This document shows positions 8,554 through 17,535 of a DNA stretch of 64,000 bases, in pieces. Source of the DNA: Sporosarcina sp. (GTDB lineage Bacteria > Bacillota > Bacilli > Bacillales_A > Planococcaceae); NCBI GenBank assembly GCA_029263895.1, contig JARIDO010000025.1:1-64000 (forward strand). The letters run 5' to 3'. Numbering within the stretch: the first letter of the stretch is position 1; every line of letters begins with the position of its first letter. The notes beneath the pieces were generated by a model. The model had not been told where the DNA came from. It did not search any database and saw nothing but the letters and a program-made list of their open reading frames with translations. The position numbers and the translations under genes are program-made.

Positions 8554-9813
8554 ATGAAGAAATATAGTCAGAAAGAAAATAGTTGGATTTTCTATGACTG
8601 GGCAAACTCAGCATACTCGATTATTATTACGACGGCTGTTTTTCCGCTATATTATAAGGCGGTTGCAACTGGGGCTGGCGTGAGTATGTCAAATTCAACT
8701 GCATATTTGGGGTATACGGTCGCCATTGCAACATTCATCTTGGCGATGATCGGTCCAATCTTGGGGACGATTGCCGATTATGAAGGCTTAAAGAAAAAGT
8801 TTTTCTTTTTCTTTTTTATTCTTGGTTCATTTGCAACACTATCTTTAGCATTTGTACCTGCAGATAATTGGTTATGGCTACTCATTGTGTATACAGTTAC
8901 AGCAGTCGGTTTTCACGGAGCAAATATTTTTTATGATGCTTTTCTAGTCGATGTAACAACAGAACAACGAATGGATGAAGTTTCAGCAAGAGGCTTCGGT
9001 TTAGGGTATATAGGAAGTACAATTCCATTTATCATAAGTATTGCGATTATTATACTTGCACAGCAAGAAATAATACCAATAGCAACCTCTACCGCTAGTC
9101 GTATTGCATTTGTTATCACAGCTATTTGGTGGTTTGTCTTTACGATTCCAATGCTTAGAAATGTGACACAAGTGTATGGCATTGAACGTACACCAAATCT
9201 TTTAAAAGGTAGTTTTCAGCGCTTGGGTGGAACGTTTAGTGAAATTCGTAAGTACCGAACTGTCTTTTTATTTTTACTGGCCTATTTCTTTTATATTGAT
9301 GGCGTTGGAACAATCATTGCAATGTCGACTGCATATGGGTCAGACTTAGGAATATCAGCAACAAATCTATTAATTATTTTGTTTGTTACGCAAGTTGTTG
9401 CTGCACCATTTGCAATCATCTACGGAAAACTAGCAAAGAAGTTCACGGGAAAAAAGATGCTATATGTCGGCATCGGCGTATATATCATTGTTTGTATCTA
9501 TGCATTTTTCATGAAGACAACTATGGACTTCTGGGTGCTTGCAATGCTTGTTGCAACCTCGCAAGGAGGCATTCAAGCGTTAAGTCGTTCTTACTTCGCC
9601 AGATTAGTACCGAAGGATAAATCAAACGAGTTTTTTGGATTCTATAATATATTTGGCAAGTTTGCATCCGTTATGGGACCGTTGCTAGTAGGGGTAACAG
9701 CACAGATTACCGGTAATTCGGCGTATGGTGTGTTCAGCTTAGTCATTCTATTCATCATCGGTTTAATTTTACTAGCACGCGTACCAGAGCCAAAACCAAG
9801 AATAATTCAATAA
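8554..9813 (+). CDS. MFS transporter, UMF1/Atg22-like family
   Basis: A 419-residue carrier of about 12 membrane segments. The N-terminus [21 protein letters not shown] is characteristic of the UMF1 (Atg22-like) branch of the major facilitator superfamily. The later stretch [19 protein letters not shown] is another hallmark of this branch. The substrate of bacterial members is not established. ATG 8554 follows a G-rich ribosome binding site (AAGGGGTGGGGG). The gene is monocistronic and ends at a long perfect terminator. Family clear, function unknown. Confidence 0.85.
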   Translation: MKKYSQKENSWIFYDWANSAYSIIITTAVFPLYYKAVATGAGVSMSNSTAYLGYTVAIATFILAMIGPILGTIADYEGLKKKFFFFFFILGSFATLSLAFVPADNWLWLLIVYTVTAVGFHGANIFYDAFLVDVTTEQRMDEVSARGFGLGYIGSTIPFIISIAIIILAQQEIIPIATSTASRIAFVITAIWWFVFTIPMLRNVTQVYGIERTPNLLKGSFQRLGGTFSEIRKYRTVFLFLLAYFFYIDGVGTIIAMSTAYGSDLGISATNLLIILFVTQVVAAPFAIIYGKLAKKFTGKKMLYVGIGVYIIVCIYAFFMKTTMDFWVLAMLVATSQGGIQALSRSYFARLVPKDKSNEFFGFYNIFGKFASVMGPLLVGVTAQITGNSAYGVFSLVILFIIGLILLARVPEPKPRIIQ

Positions 9814-9817
9814 CTAG

Positions 9818-9857
9818 AAAAGCGTAGTACGTTCAAAGTGAACGTACTACGCTTTTT
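9818..9857. terminator. Strong bidirectional terminator
   Basis: Inverted repeat AAAAGCGTAGTACGTTC / GAACGTACTACGCTTTTT with a short loop. It lies between the convergent MFS (+) and HTH (-) genes. Confidence 0.85.
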
Positions 9858-9876
9858 GGTTCTTGCTTACACATGG

Positions 9877-10422
9877 TTATTCAGTATATTTATAACTCGT
9901 TATTAAAAAATTATAGTCTGTTTGCGCACTATCATTAATTTCCTCGTAATTATCAATCAATTCTCTAATCTGTTGATTAATTTCTTTCCAACCTTCATAA
10001 GAAAGTGTTTTAGTGACAAAGCTTAATTCAGCAGTAGACTTAATATCACTAGGATCTTTACTCTGTAATAAAATGTCTTTATTAAGAGCCTGGACAGCTT
10101 TGTTAACCTCAAAGAGGTAGGATTGAATGAGTTGATCTTTATTGTCTTCTAAAACGTCTCCCTCGTATACAATAGTGTCCTTTAGAAACAAGTGTTTACT
10201 TGTATAGTAATATTCGATTAAATTTTTAACTTTCTCTTCTCTTACTATTTTTAAAGCTTGGATATCTAATAGTTTTTTCACTGGGTAATATAAGCTAGCG
10301 GCAGGTTCACTTATTTTCTTAGATATCTCTTTTATTGATAGAGCCTCGTTCTTTGTAGCCTCTAAAATAGTTATCGTTTTTTTATCGAATAACGTCTTTC
10401 CAACATTATTAACATCATTCAA
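9877..10422 (-). CDS. Winged-helix transcriptional regulator (ArsR-like HTH)
   Basis: A 181-residue protein. The first 70 residues form a winged helix: FDKKTITILEATKNEALSIK, then the recognition-helix region EISKKISEPAASLYYPVKKL and a wing ending in IEYYYTSKHLF. The C-terminal 100 residues are helical and probably hold the effector-binding or dimer domain. TTG 10422 follows a near-consensus GGAGGTGAT. It lies 81 bases downstream of the MFS exporter at 10504 on the same strand. The pair looks like an efflux operon with its own regulator; the two palindromes at 11724-11800 are the obvious candidate operators (inference). Confidence 0.75.
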   Translation of the reverse strand: MNDVNNVGKTLFDKKTITILEATKNEALSIKEISKKISEPAASLYYPVKKLLDIQALKIVREEKVKNLIEYYYTSKHLFLKDTIVYEGDVLEDNKDQLIQSYLFEVNKAVQALNKDILLQSKDPSDIKSTAELSFVTKTLSYEGWKEINQQIRELIDNYEEINDSAQTDYNFLITSYKYTE

Positions 10423-10503
10423 GTGATATCACCTCCGTATAAATATATAACACTACTTACAATTACTCAATCGTTCCTAGCGCAACAAATCCCTCCCTAA
10501 TTC

Positions 10504-11712
10504 CTAAAGTTTAATCTTTTCTATTTTAGGTAAACTTCTAACCTTATTATTCATTAAAAAATAAATTGCAATAACGAGTAAACCTAAACAGCTGAGAATC
10601 ATAGTATTATTTACGCCTATAAATTGCGGCAAAATCCCGCCTATTAGAGCCCCTAATGGCATTGCTGAAACTAATACACTATCGATAATTGAAGAAACTC
10701 TTGCAAGCAAATGCTCGTCAATAGCCGTTTGAAGAAATGTAATAAGTAAAATACTCATCATACCAAATGGAATAAATGCTACGCTCAAAAGCGCAGTCGA
10801 AATTAAACTAGTTGATATGAAAATAGAAGAACACCACATAATGAAGGACATGAATGGCAAAATAATCATGAGTCGTCCCAAGGGGTACTTCATTACTTTT
10901 ATAGCTAACATTGTACCAGTTAAATTTCCTAGTGTTATAGCTATTATGAGTACTCCATATTGTTCACCACCACCTCTTATATTTGCATAGAGAGGAAGAA
11001 TCGCTTCAGTCATACCAAAAGAAAAATTTGCTATTAAAAAAGGTAAACATAGAATAAAAAGTTTTGAAGTGAAGAAATAGACAAAACCTTCTCTTAAACT
11101 TTTTTTATAAACAGACCAATCAAATACTGTTTGTTCTTCTTTAACAATAGGTTGATTTACTTTAAGCATACTAAAAAATAAGGCTGCCAATATAAAGGTT
11201 AAAGCATTGTAGAAATATATGTTTTGTATGCCGATAGTTAATATAAAACCTGCAAAAATAGATTTCATAGTAATATCAATCATTTGTTGGGAACTATTAA
11301 TTAAAGAATTAAATTTTCCGCGATTTTCGCTTGTAACTATAGTTGGAACAATAGAAATTTCAGCAGTACCTTGAAAATTTTCAAGAAATGAAATTACAAA
11401 CATAATAATAAGAACGAGAACAACTGATTCGTAGCCGACTAAAATGCTTATTGGTACAAAAAGCATCAGAAGAGACTGTAAAAGTTGAGAGTATAACAAT
11501 ACGCTAGATTTGTTCAATTCTTCAACGATAGGACCCAAAAGAAAATTAAAACTCATGGGTATCATTACAATTGCTACCGCTAATCCAGTATAAAAAGCAT
11601 TCTTTGTTAAATCAAAAATATACCAAATAACAGCTATTTGATATAAACTATCGCCTGAAGTTGAAATCAATCTGCCTAAAAATAGATTTCGTATATTACT
11701 ATTCACTAACAT
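10504..11712 (-). CDS. MFS efflux transporter (DHA3/enterobactin-exporter-like)
   Basis: A 402-residue carrier with about 12 hydrophobic segments. The N-terminus NIRNLFLGRLISTSGDSLYQIA and the loop after TM2 match the MFS_3 group, which includes macrolide and siderophore exporters. An efflux role is likely, but the drug or metabolite is not readable. TAGGAGG precedes ATG 11712 at good spacing. A TTGACA box (complement of 11767-11772) and a weak TAAATT (complement of 11744-11749), 17 bases apart, form a promoter buried in two perfect palindromes. This gene and the HTH gene look more AT-rich than their neighbours and may have been acquired together. Confidence 0.8.
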   Translation of the reverse strand: MLVNSNIRNLFLGRLISTSGDSLYQIAVIWYIFDLTKNAFYTGLAVAIVMIPMSFNFLLGPIVEELNKSSVLLYSQLLQSLLMLFVPISILVGYESVVLVLIIMFVISFLENFQGTAEISIVPTIVTSENRGKFNSLINSSQQMIDITMKSIFAGFILTIGIQNIYFYNALTFILAALFFSMLKVNQPIVKEEQTVFDWSVYKKSLREGFVYFFTSKLFILCLPFLIANFSFGMTEAILPLYANIRGGGEQYGVLIIAITLGNLTGTMLAIKVMKYPLGRLMIILPFMSFIMWCSSIFISTSLISTALLSVAFIPFGMMSILLITFLQTAIDEHLLARVSSIIDSVLVSAMPLGALIGGILPQFIGVNNTMILSCLGLLVIAIYFLMNNKVRSLPKIEKIKL

Positions 11713-11723
11713 TGTATTCCTCC

Positions 11724-11763
11724 TATATTATATCGTTTAAATAAATTTAAACGATATAATATA
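11724..11763. promoter_or_regulatory. 40-bp perfect palindrome over the MFS promoter (-10/+1 region)
   Basis: Nineteen-base arms (11724-11742 and 11745-11763) separated by AA are fully complementary; the core is ATCGTTTAAAT/ATTTAAACGAT. It covers the predicted -10 and start site of the MFS-HTH operon, so it would suit a repressor operator. In RNA it would also form a long hairpin at the very 5' end of the leader. Confidence 0.75.
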
Positions 11764-11767
11764 TTTT

Positions 11768-11800
11768 GTCAATTAAATATTTTCAAAATATTTAATTGAC
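11768..11800. promoter_or_regulatory. 33-bp perfect palindrome upstream of the MFS promoter
   Basis: Arms GTCAATTAAATATTTT (11768-11783) and AAAATATTTAATTGAC (11785-11800) are perfectly complementary around a single C. The outer edge overlaps the -35 TTGACA of the MFS promoter. Its sequence differs from the neighbouring palindrome, so it may bind a second factor or the same regulator in another mode. Confidence 0.7.
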
Positions 11801-11825
11801 TTATTTAAGTATTTTTCCAAAGGGA

Positions 11826-11860
11826 AAAGGGAACCGTGAAAAATCACGGCACCCTTTTTA
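11826..11860. terminator. Hairpin with T tail between divergent blocks
   Basis: GGGAACCGTGA / TCACGGCACCC (one mismatch) followed by TTTTT on the plus strand. No plus-strand gene ends here, so its use as a terminator is uncertain. Confidence 0.4.
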
Positions 11861-11911
11861 AAAGAAGCTTTTATATATTGGGATCTTTCAAGTTGTTGAA
11901 GTAATAATTAA

Positions 11912-11942
11912 CAAACAAAAAGAGAAGGGGGAACCCTTCTCC
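11912..11942 (-). terminator. Terminator of the CBS-domain gene
   Basis: On the minus strand GAGAAGGG / CCCTTCTC (11934-11941 and 11922-11929) is followed by TTTTTGTTTG. Confidence 0.75.
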
Positions 11943-12575
11943 TCAGTCTCTCTTATCAAGCTTCTCAATTTGTAGTATACGGAATCCGCCTTTTTCGAGT
12001 TTTTCAACGAGACGGTCAACTTCTGCATCAGATTTTCCACTTTCAAGCGTAATCACAACTCGTCGTGCTAAGACAGAACCGTTATCCAGGGTAAACATCC
12101 CTTCGATATTTTCATTGCGAAGTGTTTTTCCGAGCTTTTCAATCATGCCTTTTGCTTCTGTTGATGAAAGTGTGATATTAATGCCACCGGTTTTTAGACC
12201 AAATGCATCTTCTAAGACACTTTCAACTTTGTTGTGCGTTAGAATACCGATTAGTTTCCCGTTTTCTACAACACTTAGAAATGGCAATGCTTTAATTGCG
12301 ATTAATGCACTTAAGAAAGAAGCGCGTTCAGTAATGGACGTTTCTTTGTGCTTAATAATGGAGTCGATCGGTGCGTTTTCGTCACCTTTTTCTTCATATA
12401 AATATTCGATGAGATGAACTTTGTAAATCATTCCTTTATACATATCTGAATCATCCACTACTGGGACAGAACGATATCCGGATTCGTTGATTTTTTTCAA
12501 AGCTTCTCCAACTGTTTGTTTCGTATTCACTGTTGTAACGGCCAATCTCTCTAAAAGCAGGTCTCGTATATGCAT
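11943..12575 (-). CDS. cbpA: CBS-domain protein, cyclic di-AMP-binding CbpA type
   Basis: A 210-residue cytoplasmic protein. It has two CBS motifs, with GYRSVPVVDDSDMYKGMIYK at about residues 32-51 and LPFLSVVENGKLIGILTHNK at about 96-115. A C-terminal ACT-like half follows (ITLSSTEAKGMIEKLGKTL, VVITLESGKSDAEVDRL). This CBS-CBS-ACT order and length match both AcuB-like proteins and the c-di-AMP-binding protein CbpA of Listeria. The phrase KGMIYKVHLIEYL favours CbpA. A sigma-A-like promoter lies upstream (complement of 12627-12656). The ligand is inferred, not seen. Confidence 0.7.
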   Translation of the reverse strand: MHIRDLLLERLAVTTVNTKQTVGEALKKINESGYRSVPVVDDSDMYKGMIYKVHLIEYLYEEKGDENAPIDSIIKHKETSITERASFLSALIAIKALPFLSVVENGKLIGILTHNKVESVLEDAFGLKTGGINITLSSTEAKGMIEKLGKTLRNENIEGMFTLDNGSVLARRVVITLESGKSDAEVDRLVEKLEKGGFRILQIEKLDKRD

Positions 12576-12626
12576 GTCTATACCCCCATCTGTTTTATCG
12601 TAATTTTCCGTTTACTGACTAACTAT

Positions 12627-12656
12627 ATTATAATAGAGAACTTAAACATTGTACAA
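12627..12656 (-). promoter_or_regulatory. Sigma-A-type promoter of the CBS-domain gene
   Basis: On the minus strand TTGTAC (12656-12651) and TATAAT (12632-12627) are 18 bases apart, about 50 bases before the start codon. Confidence 0.55.
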
Positions 12657-12761
12657 TAGATTAAACAATGGATTTAATTTGTACTTACAAAGGTGAGTTT
12701 AAAGTATTGTTATTATTCTCTTTCTAAGACAGCTAATTTTATGATGAAAGAAGGGAAAGAT

Positions 12762-13379
12762 GTGAAGGTTATAATTTTTGGAGCAACTGGACGTGTAGGG
12801 AGTGAAGTTTTAAAGTTATCACTTGCTGCTGGTCATGAAGTATTTGTACTTGTACGCTCACCGGAAAAGTTAAATGTTCATCCAAAGTTGAAAGTTTATG
12901 TTGGTGACGTACGGAATCTTGAAGATGTGGAAAAAGTAGTTGCAGGAAGCGATGTAGTTTTTAGTGCACTAGGAACTGATAAAACAACGACATTGACGGA
13001 GGCAACTCCTCATATTCTTAAAGCGATGAAGAAAAATGGTATTCAACGTGTTGTTACGATTGGTACGGCGGGGATTTTGCAAAGTCGCAGTTCACCAGAT
13101 AAATTACGTTATGAAGCAGGTGACTCCAATCGCAAATTAACGTTTGCGGCAGAAGAGCATCACAAAGTATATGATTTATTACGCGAATCAGAACTGAATT
13201 GGACGATAATTTGTCCGACATATTTGCCAGAGGGAGAAGCGGTGGGAGATTATCGCATTGAAAGAAGTCAATTACCAATCAATAGCGAAAGAATATCTGT
13301 TGGTGACACAGCAAGCTTTGCATTCGATGAATTAATGGATAGTAAGCATATTGGCTATCGCATAGGAATTGCATATTAA
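12762..13379 (+). CDS. NAD(P)-binding atypical SDR-like protein (NmrA/YwnB-like)
   Basis: A 205-residue protein made of a single Rossmann fold. The dinucleotide-binding motif is KVIIFGATGRVGSEVL at residues 2-17. An arginine in VLVRSPEKL marks likely NADP preference. The sequence fits the NAD(P)H-binding family of small SDR-like proteins (flavin reductase, NmrA-like); the lack of a clear Y-x-x-x-K makes catalysis uncertain. GTG 12762 is chosen because GAAGGGA lies upstream and the fold begins directly after it; an in-frame start at 12693 lacks such a site. Single gene, ended by a terminator. Confidence 0.75.
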   Translation: MKVIIFGATGRVGSEVLKLSLAAGHEVFVLVRSPEKLNVHPKLKVYVGDVRNLEDVEKVVAGSDVVFSALGTDKTTTLTEATPHILKAMKKNGIQRVVTIGTAGILQSRSSPDKLRYEAGDSNRKLTFAAEEHHKVYDLLRESELNWTIICPTYLPEGEAVGDYRIERSQLPINSERISVGDTASFAFDELMDSKHIGYRIGIAY

Positions 13380-13400
13380 CAGTTAAATAGTGAAGGAGAG

Positions 13401-13441
13401 AAAACCGATTTGTAAACGTAACGATACAAGTCGGTTTTTTT
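13401..13441 (+). terminator. Rho-independent terminator after the NAD(P)-binding protein gene
   Basis: AAACCGATTTGTA / TACAAGTCGGTTT (one G-T pair) followed by a T tract. Confidence 0.8.
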
Positions 13442-13470
13442 GTGCAAATATTTTATTGAGCTTTCATGAG

Positions 13471-14829
13471 TTACATAAGTTTTGAAATGAACATCGTTGC
13501 AATACCAAAATAAATGAGTAACGATAAAATATCATTAATTGTTGTAATTAAAGGTCCAGATGCAACGGCTGGATCTATATTAAATTTATGCAAGATTAGT
13601 GGAATGATAGTCCCGGCTAGTGTTCCAATGATAAGCGTAGCCAATAAAGATGAGCCAACAACCAATCCGAGTACGAAACTACCTTGCCACACATAGGCGA
13701 TTATGGCGATGAGAATTGCACAGGTTAAGCCAATCATAATACCGACTAATAATTCTCTAAATAAAAGCTTTATAGACTTTTTTATGTCGAGCTCATCTGT
13801 TACTAACCCGCGAACGACGACTGCGAGAGATTGAGTCCCTGTATTACCAGTCATCCCCGCAATCATAGGCATGAAAAACGCGAGTGCAACGACCTGTTCA
13901 AGTGTTGCTTCAAATTTTGAAATGATACTACCAGAAACAAGACCGATGAATAAAAGAAGTATTAGCCAAGGCAAACGTCTCCGAGCAGCCACGACTGGTT
14001 TTGTTCTAAAATCAATTGCTTTACCGGATGCTAAAAGCATTTCGATGTCTTCGTTTGCTTCACGGACAATGATATCTAGAACGTTGTCAACTGTAATAAT
14101 ACCGACTAACAGATTGTCATCATCGACCACAGGAATTGAGACGAAATCATATCTGCCGATAATTTTTGCAACTTCTTCCTGATTTGTTTTTACGTTAACT
14201 GTAATAAGTGAATGGGTCATAATATCGACGATACGGGCATGTGGCTCAGCTAGGAGAAGATCCCGATAGGAAACAACGCCAACTAGTCTCTTTTCATCAT
14301 CTATAACATACAAATAATTCAGGTAGGTAGAAAGGTTAGCAAAATGCTTCATTTTTTTAATCGATTGTTCAACAGAATAAGAGGTATGAATCCATAAGTA
14401 CCTATTTGTCATCGTCCGTCCCGCAGTTTTAGGTGGGTAATTCATAATATGAAGAAGGTTTTCCATCTCTTCTTTTTTCATTTCAGCAATGAGTTTTTCA
14501 ACTTGCGTTTTTGGTAGCCCTGAGAGGAGGAAAGCAAGCTCATTATTTCTCATCATTTCAAGAATATCAGTGGACCGTGTTGGACCAATTGTTCGTAACA
14601 CGTGAAGTTGTTCCTCTTTATTCAGATGGCGTAGCAAGTCCGTAAGTTTTTCCTTGGAGAGAAATTCTACAAATAATGGACGACGTTTTGTTGGCAATCC
14701 TTTGTATTGGTTTGCAATGTCAAATGAGTCCATATCTTTAATGATATTTTGGAAAGTTTCTTTTTTGCCATCTTTTAAAACTTGTATGATTGCTCTTTCG
14801 AGTTCAATATCATTTTTGTCCTTTTTCAT
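13471..14829 (-). CDS. mgtE: Magnesium transporter MgtE
   Basis: A 452-residue Mg2+ channel/transporter of normal length. The N-terminal superhelical MgtE_N domain covers about residues 10-125. A CBS pair follows (about 130-255; VVSYRDLLLAEPHARIVDIM, VGIITVDNVLDIIVREANED). The plug helix and five membrane helices fill the rest, with the signature FFMPMIAGMTGNTGTQSLA lining the pore and GPLITTINDILSLLIYF at the end. The CBS domains close the pore when cytosolic Mg2+ is high. Upstream, 14858-14880 holds a perfect 10-bp inverted repeat. I saw no recognisable M-box in the short leader. Confidence 0.95.
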   Translation of the reverse strand: MKKDKNDIELERAIIQVLKDGKKETFQNIIKDMDSFDIANQYKGLPTKRRPLFVEFLSKEKLTDLLRHLNKEEQLHVLRTIGPTRSTDILEMMRNNELAFLLSGLPKTQVEKLIAEMKKEEMENLLHIMNYPPKTAGRTMTNRYLWIHTSYSVEQSIKKMKHFANLSTYLNYLYVIDDEKRLVGVVSYRDLLLAEPHARIVDIMTHSLITVNVKTNQEEVAKIIGRYDFVSIPVVDDDNLLVGIITVDNVLDIIVREANEDIEMLLASGKAIDFRTKPVVAARRRLPWLILLLFIGLVSGSIISKFEATLEQVVALAFFMPMIAGMTGNTGTQSLAVVVRGLVTDELDIKKSIKLLFRELLVGIMIGLTCAILIAIIAYVWQGSFVLGLVVGSSLLATLIIGTLAGTIIPLILHKFNIDPAVASGPLITTINDILSLLIYFGIATMFISKLM

Positions 14830-14857
14830 ACGTCCACCTCGAAGCTATATATTTTTC

Positions 14858-14880
14858 AAATAGTTTTAAAAAAACTATTT
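14858..14880. repeat. Perfect inverted repeat upstream of mgtE
   Basis: AAATAGTTTT (14858-14867) / AAAACTATTT (14871-14880) around AAA, about 30 bases before the mgtE start. It could be an operator or a leader hairpin. Confidence 0.5.
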
Positions 14881-15048
14881 ACCTCTCTCATTCCCTGATC
14901 TGACGCATGAAAACATCCTATTTTACGAGTCTTTGTAATAATCGTAAATAAAAGTTAATGTTTAAGAGCGAATGAACAGGGAAGTGGAGTATAGTAAGGA
15001 AATTTAAATTCGGTGAAAAACCGATATAAAAAAGGGGAGTATTTGTGA

Positions 15049-15879
15049 ATGGCTAAGTTGAGATTAGGAATTCTATTACTTGTCGCATCTGTGTTCATGT
15101 TAGCGGCATGTGGAGAAAAGAAAGAAGACACAAGTGGAAACATTGGAGCAAAAGATGGAGAGTTTGAACTCGTGAAAAAAGGTTCATTAACGTTTGCGGC
15201 AAGTGGCGTATATAAACCATTTAATTTCGAAGAAAAAGGTGAACTTACAGGTTTTGACGTTGAAATTGGTAAAGCGATTGCAGAAAAGTTAGGATTAGAA
15301 CCGAATCCGGTAACGAATCCGTTTGAAACAATTATGCAAGGACTTGTCGGCAAAAAATATGATGCCATCATTGGTTCCATGGCGTTTACGAAAAAGCGCG
15401 CTGAACAAGCGAACTTTACGAAGCCATACTATTATTCTGGCGGCATGATCTTTGTGGCTGAAGATAACGATGAAATTAAAAAACCAGAAGACTTGGATGG
15501 ATTAAAAATAGGTGTTGTTTCACAGTCAACCTATGAAGAACCAGCAAAAACATTGTCTGATAATATTCAGTATTACAGTAGTGACGTTGTTGCATTAAAA
15601 GACTTAACGGTAAAAGGTCGTTTAGATGCTGTAATTACAGCTGATATCGTTGGGTTTGAAGCAATTGATAGTGGTTTTAAAATTAAGGAAGTAGGAAAAC
15701 CTCTATGGGTAGAACAACCGTCTATTGCTGTGCGTAAGGAAAATGACGCGTTACGTGAGGCGATAGATAAGGCACTAGCTGAAATCATTGAAGATGGAAC
15801 GTATGATAAGATTTCAAAAAAGTGGTTTGACCGGAATTTGCTAGATCTTGATTTGGAAGGTGTCGAATTACTGGAATGA
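15049..15879 (+). CDS. Amino acid ABC transporter substrate-binding lipoprotein
   Basis: A 276-residue family-3 solute-binding protein. The signal peptide ends in a lipobox (LAAC; lipidated cysteine at residue 21). The binding fold shows YKPFNFEEKGELTGFDVEIG at about residues 55-74 and the typical DAIIGSMAFTKKRAEQANFTKPYY region. It would deliver a polar amino acid to the permease and ATPase encoded next. GGGGAG precedes ATG 15049. First gene of a three-gene operon. The exact amino acid is not readable. Confidence 0.9.
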   Translation: MAKLRLGILLLVASVFMLAACGEKKEDTSGNIGAKDGEFELVKKGSLTFAASGVYKPFNFEEKGELTGFDVEIGKAIAEKLGLEPNPVTNPFETIMQGLVGKKYDAIIGSMAFTKKRAEQANFTKPYYYSGGMIFVAEDNDEIKKPEDLDGLKIGVVSQSTYEEPAKTLSDNIQYYSSDVVALKDLTVKGRLDAVITADIVGFEAIDSGFKIKEVGKPLWVEQPSIAVRKENDALREAIDKALAEIIEDGTYDKISKKWFDRNLLDLDLEGVELLE

Positions 15880-15921
15880 TTGATTGTAGAAAGATTGTCA
15901 TTGATAGAGGGAGGAAAGCCA

Positions 15922-16590
15922 ATGCCTGAAATGCTTATCACCATTTACGAGGTTTTTGTAAATACGTACGAGGGCTTCCTCAACGCAATGTTATTAACAT
16001 TAGAGATTACTGCAATTGCTATTTTAATAGGTACGGTACTAGGGATTATTTTTGCATTAATGAAAATTTCTCGTTCTAAAGTTTTGCAAACGATTGCAAA
16101 CTTATATATTACGTTAATACGAGGAACACCACTAATAGTTCAAATCATGTTCCTTTATTTTGGGATCACATCAATTATCATCCTATCAAATTTTTGGGCG
16201 GGTGTTATTGCACTTGGTATTCATAATGGTGCGTATATTGCTGAGATTTTCCGAGGAGCAATTCAAGGAATTGACCGCGGTCAACAAGAGGCAAGTCTTG
16301 CAGTTGGCATGAATCGTCGACAAGCTATGCGTCGCATTGTTTTTCCACAAGCATTACGTCGTGCGATTCCACCTCTTGGCAATCAGTTCATCATTACACT
16401 GAAAGATTCATCACTCGTATACGTCATTGGTGTATCAGAGTTGTTTGGCCTAGCCAATAGAGAAGCAGCGTCGTCATTTAAACAGTTTGAAACATTTTTA
16501 GTTGTGGGCTTTTATTACTTAATACTTGTAATGATTTTCACAAGTCTTTTGAAATGGTATGAAAATAAATTGAACGTCGAAAAAAGTTGA
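15922..16590 (+). CDS. Amino acid ABC transporter permease
   Basis: A 222-residue inner-membrane permease of the HisM/GlnP family, with about five membrane helices. The N-terminal half has the usual LRGTP-type loop (ITLIRGTPLIVQIMFLYFG). The EAA loop that contacts the ATPase is EASLAVGMNRRQAMRRIVFP, about residues 132-151. ATG 15922 is preferred over the in-frame TTG 15880 because GAGGGAGG (15907-15914) sits just before it. It lies between the binding protein and the ATPase with short gaps. Confidence 0.9.
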   Translation: MPEMLITIYEVFVNTYEGFLNAMLLTLEITAIAILIGTVLGIIFALMKISRSKVLQTIANLYITLIRGTPLIVQIMFLYFGITSIIILSNFWAGVIALGIHNGAYIAEIFRGAIQGIDRGQQEASLAVGMNRRQAMRRIVFPQALRRAIPPLGNQFIITLKDSSLVYVIGVSELFGLANREAASSFKQFETFLVVGFYYLILVMIFTSLLKWYENKLNVEKS

Positions 16591-16602
16591 GGAGGGGAAA
16601 AT

Positions 16603-17328
16603 GTGCTGACAGGACAGGACATACACAAATCCTTTGGTAAGTTAGAAGTGCTAAAAGGTATTGATATCAATGTTAAAGCTGGAGAAGTTGTCGTGCTAAT
16701 TGGCGTAAGTGGTTCAGGGAAAAGTACACTCCTCCGCTGTTTGAACTTCCTTGAGATGTTAGATGAGGGAGAAATCACAATTGATGGCAAGAAAGTGAAC
16801 CATAAAACAGACGATTTATCAAAAGTTCGTGCGGAAGTCGGAATGGTTTTTCAGCATTTTAATTTATTCCCACATAAGACGGTGTTGGAAAATGTAATTG
16901 AGGCACCGATCATTGTGAAGAAGGTGAATAAGAAGAAAGCTGTGAAAGAAGCGTTGGTCATTCTCGAGAAAGTCGGATTGTCTGATAAAGCAGATGTCTA
17001 TCCTAACAAACTTTCAGGTGGTCAGAAACAGCGTGTTGCCATTGCACGAGCACTCGCAATGGAACCAAAAGCACTTTTATTCGATGAACCAACGTCAGCG
17101 CTGGACCCAGAATTGGTGGGAGAAGTATTACAAGTTATGCAAGACCTCGCCAACGATGGGATGACAATGGTAGTTGTCACGCATGAGATGAAATTCGCAA
17201 AAGAAGTTGCTGATCGAATCATCATGTTAGATGAAGGACGTATTATCGAAGATGCAGATCCAGAGACGTTTTTCAACCACACGACAAATGAACGCGCAAA
17301 GCAATTTTTAGAAATGGTAAATGTTTAA
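16603..17328 (+). CDS. Amino acid ABC transporter ATP-binding protein
   Basis: A 241-residue ATPase of the GlnQ/HisP group. All nucleotide-binding motifs are present: Walker [10 protein letters not shown] at about residues 33-41, signature [15 protein letters not shown] at about 133-147, Walker [14 protein letters not shown] at about 155-167, and the H-loop histidine in VVTHEM. GTG 16603 follows GGAGGGG. Last gene of the importer operon, closed by a very strong terminator. Confidence 0.93.
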   Translation: MLTGQDIHKSFGKLEVLKGIDINVKAGEVVVLIGVSGSGKSTLLRCLNFLEMLDEGEITIDGKKVNHKTDDLSKVRAEVGMVFQHFNLFPHKTVLENVIEAPIIVKKVNKKKAVKEALVILEKVGLSDKADVYPNKLSGGQKQRVAIARALAMEPKALLFDEPTSALDPELVGEVLQVMQDLANDGMTMVVVTHEMKFAKEVADRIIMLDEGRIIEDADPETFFNHTTNERAKQFLEMVNV

Positions 17329-17329
17329 A

Positions 17330-17364
17330 AAAATCCCCCGACAATTCTTTTGTCGGGGGATTTT
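17330..17364 (+). terminator. Strong terminator of the amino acid importer operon
   Basis: AAATCCCCCGACA / TGTCGGGGGATTT with an ATTC-type loop and a T-rich end. Confidence 0.9.
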
Positions 17365-17368
17365 AGTA

Positions 17369-17481
17369 TATCGGCGATTGTTATATCGTTATCAGCGATT
17401 ATAGATGACTTATCGGCGGTCTCTTGTCATTTATCAGCGATTTAGCACCGTATATCGGCGGATACTGACCGATTATTAGCG
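17369..17481 (-). repeat. Array 1: six octamers CGCYGATA at exact 21-bp steps
   Basis: On the plus strand TATCRGCG starts at 17369, 17390, 17411, 17432 and 17453, and a variant TATTAGCG starts at 17474. Every step is exactly 21 bp. G and A alternate at the variable position from unit to unit. The 13-bp fillers differ. Read on the minus strand the motif is CGCYGATA, preceded at its left edge by GTAGTGAAA. The array lies between the terminator of the amino acid importer and the end of the convergent pseudouridine synthase gene. Three further arrays with the same rule lie at 39401, 40711 and 50360. Confidence 0.9.
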
Positions 17482-17535
17482 TTTCACTACATAAGACCTA
17501 TAAATCCACCGACAAAAATCAAGCGGTCGACATAA

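Noticed and set aside
9877-11712. Genomic island boundaries around the MFS/HTH operon
   Set aside because: The region seems more AT-rich, but there are no direct repeats, integrase or tRNA, so only possible transfer is noted.
14830-15048. M-box magnesium riboswitch before mgtE
   Set aside because: The divergent gap is short and shows none of the conserved M-box blocks; only a 10-bp inverted repeat is present.
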